From assembly GCA_027297085.1 (NCBI GenBank), contig JAPUIL010000135.1:1-14963 (forward strand): a stretch of DNA of 14,963 nucleotides, written 5' to 3'. Shown piece by piece: positions 1 to 5,141 of the stretch (position 1 is its first letter; every line of letters begins with the position of its first letter). Both the position numbers and the translations under genes were made by a program. This stretch comes from Verrucomicrobiota bacterium (GTDB lineage: Bacteria > Verrucomicrobiota > Verrucomicrobiia > Opitutales > UBA2995). The notes under the pieces were generated by a model, which was not told the DNA's origin, did not search any database, and was given only the letters and a program-made list of their open reading frames with translations.

Positions 1-50
1 AATGTCACTCACTTAAGGCCGTTATAAGCGAATCTACGGTCCATTTCCTT

Positions 51-74
51 TCTTCGAGGGGGTCTTCGAGGGGG
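51..74. repeat. 12-bp tandem duplication
   Basis: The unit TCTTCGAGGGGG occurs twice head to tail (51-62 and 63-74) and is followed by TC. It lies inside the MITE-like element and probably arose by replication slippage. No coding function is apparent. Confidence 0.85.
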
Positions 75-157
75 TCAAACCTTAAATCCCACATTGGCAT
101 GCATCAGCCGTCGCCTTGACAGGCTATGGCCAGACACGCGATTGCAAGGAATGACCC
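72..157. repeat. nested imperfect inverted repeat inside the MITE-like element
   Basis: The motif GGGTCAAACCTTAAATC starting at 72 resembles the reverse complement of 141-157, GGGTCATTCCTTGCAAT. The shared pattern is GGGTCA-nn-CCTT followed by an A/T-rich AAT. The arms are about 17-19 bases long and about 50 bases apart. Related GGGTCA...CTTGCAATC sequences are familiar to me from dispersed intergenic repeats in other genomes, but I cannot name a family. Confidence 0.4.
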
Positions 158-308
158 TGTAGCCGGTCTTGCTTCGATATTTGACAAAAAACCGCTTAAG
201 TGAGTGGCATTCGAGGCTGATCCGTTTCTTCAGCTCTATATGTCAAACTCCTATAGGTTATTAGCCTGAAAATGCTGTAACAACGGATCAATTTTACAAA
301 TCTATTGC

Positions 309-343
309 TTGACATATAACTGTATACCCATAAATATGGCTCT
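309..343 (+). promoter_or_regulatory. promoter and probable autoregulatory operator of the vapBC-like pair
   Basis: A perfect -35 box TTGACA stands at 309-314. With a 16-17 bp spacer the -10 region falls at 331-337 (TAAATAT). The -10 region is covered by the inverted repeat CCATA-AA-TATGG (328-339), a natural site for a ribbon-helix-helix antitoxin to repress its own promoter. Transcription from this promoter would begin at or next to the antitoxin ATG at 344, and no Shine-Dalgarno sequence precedes that ATG. A leaderless or nearly leaderless mRNA is therefore likely. The -35 box and the repeat are seen directly; their regulatory use is inferred. Confidence 0.6.
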
Positions 344-565
344 ATGAAAACGACGATCGATTTGCCTGATGCTCTTGTCGAGGAAGCCAAGATTGCAGCG
401 ATTAAACGCCGGTCTACTCTTAAAAACCTGGTGGTCGAAGGATTGGAGATGGTACTCAAACACAATCCGCATCCGGCTACGCCAACCGAGGTGATTGCAC
501 GCCTCCACAAGGGCTACCATCTGGGCGGCAAGCCTATGAAACGAGACGATATCCATGCCCGTTGA
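344..565 (+). CDS. VapB-like ribbon-helix-helix antitoxin
   Basis: A 73-residue protein whose N-terminus (MKTTIDLPDALVEEAK) is a typical ribbon-helix-helix DNA-binding strand and first helix. The second helix is around residues 23-39, and the basic C-terminal tail (GYHLGGKPMKRDDI, about 57-70) would wrap around and block the partner toxin. Its stop codon overlaps the start of the PIN-domain gene by 11 bases, the usual antitoxin-first layout of type II toxin-antitoxin operons, where translation is coupled. The antitoxin is expected to neutralise the toxin and, alone or in complex, repress the promoter just upstream. No Shine-Dalgarno sequence precedes the ATG. The family call is secure; assignment to VapB rather than another RHH antitoxin family rests on the PIN partner. 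Confidence 0.87.
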   Translation: MKTTIDLPDALVEEAKIAAIKRRSTLKNLVVEGLEMVLKHNPHPATPTEVIARLHKGYHLGGKPMKRDDIHAR

Positions 566-971
566 ACGTTTTCTGGATACCAACATTCTTCTCTATGGCT
601 ACGACTTGGACGCCGAAGCTAAACGCCAGATTGCGCAAAACTTAATCGAGGAAGCGTTACTCAAGCCTGATCAAACCGCCATCAGCGTCCAGGTTCTTCA
701 AGAGTTTCAGGTGAACTTTATTCGGAGTGGCCATTCAATGAAGGCGTCAGCCACACTCCTCGAAGACTTTTGCCTCTGGACGGTTATAGACAACACACTT
801 CCAATTTTTCGACATGGCTTCTCCTTGCAGGCTCGTTGGCAACTCTCACTGGGGGATTCAATGATTTTGGCAGCTGCCAGCGCAAGCGGGGCTCGAGAAC
901 TGGTGACTGAAGATTTCAACCACGGCCAGGACTACGATGGTGTGAAAGCAATAAATCCATTTTCGCGGTAA
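555..971 (+). CDS. VapC-like PIN-domain ribonuclease toxin
   Basis: A 138-residue PIN-domain protein, the usual size for VapC. The acidic metal-binding residues are in place: D8 in the FLDTNILLY opening, E50 in VLQEF, D101 in SLGDSMILAAA and D120 in TEDFNHG. Proteins of this fold cleave RNA, often tRNA or rRNA, with Mg or Mn, and arrest translation until neutralised by the cognate antitoxin. The gene overlaps the antitoxin gene by 11 bases and has only a weak GAG upstream, so translational coupling is likely. The RNA target cannot be read from sequence. The reading frame is intact with all acidic residues, so it should be active. Together with the adjacent transposon-like element, the pair looks like a mobile accessory insertion. 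Confidence 0.9.
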   Translation: MPVERFLDTNILLYGYDLDAEAKRQIAQNLIEEALLKPDQTAISVQVLQEFQVNFIRSGHSMKASATLLEDFCLWTVIDNTLPIFRHGFSLQARWQLSLGDSMILAAASASGARELVTEDFNHGQDYDGVKAINPFSR

Positions 972-1211
972 ATCGCGCCAGCCAAACTCTTCGACAATTT
1001 CGACAGGCTCAGGTCAAGCAAGCTCAGTGCAGGACTGTCACGCCTTGTGCTCCAGTCGTCCACCACACCCTCGGCGTTGCTCGGGTTCAAGGCCTCCTTC
1101 CTGTAAAGGCACCGGTGCTATGAACCGGCTAAATGGAAATGGCTCATTCGCCGGGCCAGCCCTTGGAAAGCATTTATTCACCGCTTGATCGAATTGTTCA
1201 GAGATAAGGTC
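972..1211. other. intergenic region between convergent vapC-like and lpdA genes
   Basis: 240 bases without a convincing gene. It contains a REP-like repeat (described separately) and a short inverted repeat, CCGGT/ACCGG at 1112-1116 and 1124-1128, with no following T-run. That makes it a poor intrinsic terminator. No other signal was recognised. Confidence 0.6.
990..1039. repeat. REP-like dispersed intergenic repeat
   Basis: The stretch contains TTCGACAATTTCGACAGGCT followed by two direct copies of GCTCAG (1007-1012 and 1022-1027). GACAG at 1002-1006 pairs with CTGTC at 1035-1039. TTCGACAGGCTCAGG closely resembles the core of REP/palindromic repeats seen between convergent genes in many bacterial genomes. 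Only one copy lies in this window, so repetition in the genome is an inference. Confidence 0.4.
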
Positions 1212-2609
1212 TTAAATATGGATGGCTTCGTTTTCTGTATCCGCGGCAGCTTCCATAAGTGCTTCACTCAATGTCGGGTGGGCATGAATCGTTTCATGGA
1301 TTTCCATGGGTGTCGCTTCCATATGCATAGCCAGAGCATACTCGGCTATCAGCTCAGTAGCATCTGCACCGATGATGTGAACACCTAGAATCTCTCCATC
1401 GACATCTGAGGAAATAACTTTAACAAATCCTTCGGATGCGTTCGATGCAACCGCCTTACCGGAAGCAGAGAATGGAAACTTTCCGATTTTATAGGTGACA
1501 CCGGATTCTTTTACTGCCTGTTCAGTTTTGCCGATACTGGCCACCTGGGGCAGACAATAGGTACAACCTGGGAAAAGCGTGACGCGTTTGGGCTTACCCG
1601 CTCCAAACATGCCATTAACCGCTTGGATGGCCTCGTAGGTTGCCACATGAGCTAACCAGGGCGGGCCAATGATATCACCTGCGGCATAAATGCCTTCTAC
1701 ATTGGTGGCGTATGCGTCATTCACCGTCAGGTAACCACGATCAACATCCAATTTAATTTTGGAAGATACCGCACCCTCGAGGTTGGGAACAACCCCGATC
1801 GCCGAAAGTACCGCATCCACTTCAATGGGAGATACTTTCTCACCTTTAACAAGATCGGCAGAAACACCGTCTATGGTGAGCTTAACATTTTCAACACTAG
1901 TACCAATATGTACATGGATTCCCTGTTTCTTGAAGGAGCGCCCGAGCAACTTGGCAACTTCCAGATCTTCCACCGGCAGAACTTGATCGAGCACTTCCAC
2001 TAAGGTTACCTTAGTTCCTAGAGCATTGTAGAAATAGGCAAACTCAACTCCGATGGCGCCCGCACCAACGATCAGGATACTTTCAGGTTGTTTCTTGTTA
2101 GCTAAAGCTTCACGAGAGGTCATAACCCGTTCACCATCGAGTTCCAACCCAGGGAAAGGACGCATTTTGCAACCGGTGGCTATAAGAATATTTTTGGCTT
2201 TAAGAAATTTTCCTTTATCCGGTCCATCTTTGATCTCCACCATTCCCGGTACGGTTATTTGTCCCAAGCCACGGAGGTGATCGACCTTATTTTTGCGAAA
2301 TAGAAATTCGATGCCACTAGCCATTTGGTCAGCCACTTTTCGCGACCTGCCCACCACTTTTTCGAAATCGAATCCTACGGAGTCAGCGCTCAAACCAAAA
2401 TCTGCCGCATGCAACATCTTTTGATAAAGCTCAGCACTTTTAAGCAATGCTTTGGAGGGGATACAACCCCAGTTTAAACAGGTGCCTCCCGGACGATCCA
2501 TTTCCACACAGGCAACTTTCTTGCCCAGTTGTCCGGCACGAATCGCACCTGCATAACCCGCTGGTCCGCCTCCAATGACGACCAAATTATATTCATTCAT
2601 TTCTGCCAT
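1212..2609 (-). CDS. lpdA: dihydrolipoyl dehydrogenase (E3 component)
   Basis: FAD-dependent E3 subunit of 2-oxoacid dehydrogenase and glycine-cleavage complexes. It reoxidises dihydrolipoamide and makes NADH in the cytoplasm. From the ATG at 2609 it has 465 residues. The N-terminal FAD fold is GGGPAGYAG (about 13-21), the redox disulfide is C44/C49 in GGTCLNWGCIPSK, the NAD fold is GAGAIGVEF (182-190), the second FAD contact is AAGD (D312), and the C-terminal catalytic pair is H444/E449 in HAHPTLSE. An in-frame GTG at 2636 would add nine residues and an ATG at 2600 would remove three. The 2609 start puts the cysteines and H/E pair at the numbering seen in characterised E3 enzymes. An extra C349-x2-C352 pair lies in the PGCTYCLPQVAS segment. 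No E1 or E2 genes are adjacent, so it may serve several complexes. Confidence 0.95.
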   Translation of the reverse strand: MAEMNEYNLVVIGGGPAGYAGAIRAGQLGKKVACVEMDRPGGTCLNWGCIPSKALLKSAELYQKMLHAADFGLSADSVGFDFEKVVGRSRKVADQMASGIEFLFRKNKVDHLRGLGQITVPGMVEIKDGPDKGKFLKAKNILIATGCKMRPFPGLELDGERVMTSREALANKKQPESILIVGAGAIGVEFAYFYNALGTKVTLVEVLDQVLPVEDLEVAKLLGRSFKKQGIHVHIGTSVENVKLTIDGVSADLVKGEKVSPIEVDAVLSAIGVVPNLEGAVSSKIKLDVDRGYLTVNDAYATNVEGIYAAGDIIGPPWLAHVATYEAIQAVNGMFGAGKPKRVTLFPGCTYCLPQVASIGKTEQAVKESGVTYKIGKFPFSASGKAVASNASEGFVKVISSDVDGEILGVHIIGADATELIAEYALAMHMEATPMEIHETIHAHPTLSEALMEAAADTENEAIHI

Positions 2610-2767
2610 AGCTGTAAATAATGAGGGCAGAGACACTTTAGTCCAATCTCGCAGAACTCAAGTGATAAACTAACCCGAGTTTCTCACCAAATGTGCACTA
2701 CCGAGGAGCTCTAGTAAAACAGGTAAGTAAGTTGAAGCGGTCTAATATCTCAGTTTTTCACCCACCC

Positions 2768-3232
2768 CTAAACATCGATAACATCGTCGATTTTTCCACG
2801 ATACTCTTTGGCTCCGCCCATAGCTTTATTAGCTTTGGGGCGGGATACATTGATCACAACCCTGGGTCGGGCCAGAAAAATACTCACCATCAAAGTAGTG
2901 AGGCTAACGATGAAAGCGCCCCAAAGGGCGGACCAAAATCCTAATACCTGGAAACCGGGCACTAAGTACCCTGCCAAAGCAAATATTAACGCATTAATTA
3001 GCAGGATTCCGAAGCCGAAGGTCATAACTATAAAGGGTAGCCCCATTAACACCAGGACAGGTTTCAAGAACACATTGAGGGCCGAGATTAAAAGCACCGC
3101 CAGGACTAGACTGGAGGCCGATTCAAACCGGATCCCCTCACTCAGTAATGAGGCTAACACCACACCGGCGGAAATAATCACCCATTGCTTAAGCAATACC
3201 TTGAATTCGGGAAATCGTTGAGGAGCTGACAT
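2768..3232 (-). CDS. phage holin family 4-type (YvlD-like) membrane protein
   Basis: A 154-residue integral membrane protein with about four hydrophobic helices (roughly residues 15-32, 40-60, 65-90 and 100-122). The helices include the family-typical run ALNVFLKPVLVLMGLPF, then FGFGILLINALIFALAGYLV and PGF. This matches the 'phage holin family protein' group (Pfam Phage_holin_4_2, YvlD-like), common on bacterial chromosomes outside prophages and of unknown function. The basic tail after residue 122 is cytoplasmic by the positive-inside rule. It starts 3 bases after the stop of the secreted-protein gene and is the last gene of the rarA run. A purine stretch (GAGAAAG) lies about 11 bases upstream of the ATG. 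There are no phage genes nearby, so the holin name should not be taken as a lysis role. Confidence 0.82.
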   Translation of the reverse strand: MSAPQRFPEFKVLLKQWVIISAGVVLASLLSEGIRFESASSLVLAVLLISALNVFLKPVLVLMGLPFIVMTFGFGILLINALIFALAGYLVPGFQVLGFWSALWGAFIVSLTTLMVSIFLARPRVVINVSRPKANKAMGGAKEYRGKIDDVIDV

Positions 3233-3235
3233 AGA

Positions 3236-3682
3236 TTATTTTTCTTTCTCTGGTACTACCGCAACTTCATCCACGGTATGCTGGTTGTAGAGAATGTTGA
3301 ATGTTTCGCTTGAGTCGTCGTCCTCGCCTTTATAAAGACGGACATTCACCTTGAGAATGTGTGGTTTCCGGATGGTTCTCACACTCTTAAGAGATTTTCC
3401 ATCTCCACTGGGACGTATGGCCATCCGTTCCTTCGTTTTACCTCTCGGATTAACCGTCATGATACCCCGGGTGAATACATTCTCAATTTCCTGATGATTC
3501 TCATCCAGGAGTTTAAACACCATGAAAACACCGACCATTTCCACGTGCAGGTAGGTGTTATCGGGACGCTCAAAAAAGTAGCCCTTGAGAATTACTTCCT
3601 CGGCCTTCTCTTCAGCCATCGCTAGCTGAGATCCTGCCAGAATACTAAATATTAAAAAGATGCTCCAAATACGTGTTTTCAT
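3236..3682 (-). CDS. secreted or periplasmic protein of unknown function
   Basis: I do not recognise this family. From the ATG at 3682 it has 148 residues and begins with a clear signal peptide: basic MKTR, hydrophobic core IWSIFLIFSILAG, and a likely cleavage after AMA before EEKAEE. The mature part is about 120 residues, rich in alternating hydrophobic and charged segments (YLHVEMVGVFMVFKLL, HILKVNVRLYK) that suggest a beta-sandwich. It has no cysteines and ends in an acidic tail. The frame extends upstream to 3739, but that would overlap rarA and bury the signal peptide, so I prefer 3682. It lies 14 bases after rarA and 3 bases before the membrane-protein gene, so it is probably cotranscribed. 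No Shine-Dalgarno sequence is visible. Confidence 0.75.
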   Translation of the reverse strand: MKTRIWSIFLIFSILAGSQLAMAEEKAEEVILKGYFFERPDNTYLHVEMVGVFMVFKLLDENHQEIENVFTRGIMTVNPRGKTKERMAIRPSGDGKSLKSVRTIRKPHILKVNVRLYKGEDDDSSETFNILYNQHTVDEVAVVPEKEK

Positions 3683-3696
3683 AACTATTGGGGTTT

Positions 3697-5034
3697 CTAT
3701 TGAGTTTGAGTCTTTAATTGATCTTTCAGTTCCCTCCAATACTGAAGGCGTTCTAAAATAAATTTTTCACGACCTGAATTGCCCGCATGATAAAATTGTT
3801 TGGGTTTCAGCATATAATCCTGCCCTGATATACCTTCGGGATATTCATGACTATACAAATAACCAGCCCCCTGACCCTGCTGTTTAGAGACCTTACTATG
3901 GCTATCTTGTAACCAAATTGGTACCGATTGAACAGTTCCTTCCCGAATCTCCCGCTTCACTTTACCCAAGGCAGCGGTGGTGCTGTTGCTCTTGGGAGCC
4001 GTAGCCAGATAAATAAGCGCATGAGCTAAATTCAATTCGCACTCAGGTTGCCCGACAAAATCACAGGCTTCCTTTGCTGCTACCGCCAACGGTAAAGCCA
4101 TGGGGTCAGCCAACCCTACATCCTCACTGGCCAGAATGATTAATCGCCTGGCGATAAACCTCGGATCTTCTCCACCGGCCAGCATTTTGGCCATCCAGTA
4201 GAGACCAGCATCCGGATCTCCGCCACGGATACTTTTGATCATGGCAGAAGCAGTGTTGTAGTGCTCATCTTCATCCGCGTCGTAGCGGATTTGTCGTTCA
4301 TTGGCAAAAGCTTCGATGTCTTTTTCCGAAAGAACATGCCCTTCTTCCACACTCTCTACCAACACTTCCAGGGCATTTAAGGCACGGCGCAGATCTCCGT
4401 CGCAGAGTTTCGAGAGGGAGTTTATTAAGGCCGAGTCAGCTTTCACCAAACGATGACCCAACCCTCTGTCCGAATCTGAAAGCGCTCGTTCTAATGCCAG
4501 CGCAACCTCCTCTTCACTCAGGGGTTCCAGCTTAAATAAATGACTCCGGCTAACCAGAGGAGGAATGATATAAAATCCCGGATTGTGAGTGGTTGCTCCG
4601 ATGAGCCGTATGTTCCCCTCCTCAACATCGGGCAAGAGAAGGTCTTGCTGGGCTTTGTTGAACCGGTGCAATTCGTCGATAAACAGCACGGTCCTGGCCG
4701 ATGGATTTCGCCGGGCTGACAACAGAATTTGTTTCAACTCTGCTGCATTTGAAAGAACTGCGTTGATCTGAATGAATTGGCTGTTCGTTTCCCGCGCAAT
4801 CACATGGGCGAAACTGGTTTTACCACTACCCGGAGGTCCCCAGAACAGCAGACTGCCAAATCGATCTGACTGGATGAGTTTTGGCAGAAGAGCCCCCTCC
4901 TTGAGTAGGTGCGCTTGCCCAATAATTTCGCCCAAAACACGTGGCCGCATGCGGGCTGCAAGCGGTTTATGAGAGTCATCAACCTGGCTGCCGGAGCCGG
5001 CTTCAAACAAGGAGGCCTGGAAAGAGTCCGCCAT
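3697..5034 (-). CDS. rarA: replication-associated recombination protein A, AAA+ ATPase
   Basis: The RarA/MgsA/WRNIP1 family acts at stalled replication forks, and its clamp-loader-like ATPase threads or opens DNA ends at forks and gaps. The 445 residues are family length. PLAARMRPRVLGEIIGQ (about 25-40) opens the AAA+ domain. Walker A is GPPGSGKT (66-73), Walker B is VLFIDE (116-121) followed by LHRFNKAQQDLLLP, sensor 1 is GATTHNP (146-152), and the arginine finger lies in SRSHLF (R163). The C-terminal tetramerisation region is intact, including the GGDPDAGLYWMAKMLAGGEDP segment. An N-terminal QASLF (6-10) resembles a beta-clamp-binding motif. The ATG is preceded by a strong AGGAAGGA seven bases away, which supports the start. 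It heads a run with the secreted-protein and membrane-protein genes and is divergent from comEC. Confidence 0.95.
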   Translation of the reverse strand: MADSFQASLFEAGSGSQVDDSHKPLAARMRPRVLGEIIGQAHLLKEGALLPKLIQSDRFGSLLFWGPPGSGKTSFAHVIARETNSQFIQINAVLSNAAELKQILLSARRNPSARTVLFIDELHRFNKAQQDLLLPDVEEGNIRLIGATTHNPGFYIIPPLVSRSHLFKLEPLSEEEVALALERALSDSDRGLGHRLVKADSALINSLSKLCDGDLRRALNALEVLVESVEEGHVLSEKDIEAFANERQIRYDADEDEHYNTASAMIKSIRGGDPDAGLYWMAKMLAGGEDPRFIARRLIILASEDVGLADPMALPLAVAAKEACDFVGQPECELNLAHALIYLATAPKSNSTTAALGKVKREIREGTVQSVPIWLQDSHSKVSKQQGQGAGYLYSHEYPEGISGQDYMLKPKQFYHAGNSGREKFILERLQYWRELKDQLKTQTQ

Positions 5035-5040
5035 TTTGCA

Positions 5041-5048
5041 TCCTTCCT
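5041..5048 (-). promoter_or_regulatory. strong ribosome binding site of rarA
   Basis: On the minus strand, AGGAAGGA is followed by TGCAAA and the rarA ATG. It is the only near-consensus Shine-Dalgarno sequence at good spacing that I found in the window, and it fixes the rarA start. Confidence 0.8.
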
Positions 5049-5098
5049 AGCATTCCGGTCTTCACCCTGCAAACCAAAGTTGGGCTCATCCGCTATTA

Positions 5099-5117
5099 AA
5101 AAGTGTTTTACACTTTT
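5099..5117. promoter_or_regulatory. perfect palindrome in the rarA/comEC divergent region, candidate operator
   Basis: AAAAGTGT at 5099-5106 and ACACTTTT at 5110-5117 are exact inverted copies around a TTT centre. The site lies between the divergent rarA start (5034) and comEC start (5142). On the minus strand it fits between a weak TTTCGA and TAATAG pair 18 bases apart, which could be a rarA promoter. The symmetry and position suggest a repressor or activator site. It is not followed by a T-run in a terminator arrangement. I cannot name the regulator. Confidence 0.5.
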
Positions 5118-5141
5118 CGAAAAACTGAAATCCTTCAGGGA

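Larger units (their letters stand above)
1..211. mobile_element. MITE-like element with IS4-type terminal inverted repeats
   Basis: Bases 1-17 (AATGTCACTCACTTAAG) and the reverse complement of 195-211 (AATGCCACTCACTTAAG) match at 16 of 17 positions, so they bracket about 211 bp as terminal inverted repeats. From memory, the ends of IS4 read close to AATGCCGATCAGTTAAG, which agrees with the right-hand repeat at 14 of 17 positions. No transposase reading frame fits inside, so this looks like a non-autonomous (MITE-like) or internally deleted IS4-family element. The left target-site copy lies outside the window, so a target duplication cannot be tested here. The interior also holds a 12-bp tandem duplication and a nested inverted repeat. 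Confidence 0.5.

Noticed and set aside
218..290. 9-bp inverted repeat TGATCCGTT/AACGGATCA, arms 55 bases apart
   Set aside because: Exact, but this length can arise by chance in a region of this size, and the arms do not extend or mark any gene.
1112..1128. CCGGT/ACCGG hairpin as a terminator
   Set aside because: Only five pairs with a seven-base loop and no T-run on either side.
2808..3221. 137-codon open frame on the plus strand
   Set aside because: It lies fully antisense to the holin-like membrane protein gene; its composition is an echo of that gene and it has no recognisable domain.
2768..3232. Prophage remnant because of the holin-family name
   Set aside because: The family is widespread on chromosomes and no endolysin, capsid, tail or integrase gene is nearby.
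3683..3739. Longer start for the secreted protein after rarA
   Set aside because: It would overlap the rarA end by over 40 bases and put a hydrophilic leader before a clear signal peptide.
5103..5141. GTG-initiated N-terminal extension of comEC
   Set aside because: The GTG lies inside the perfect palindrome and the added residues precede a normal ComEC N-terminal helix; the ATG at 5142 is more credible.
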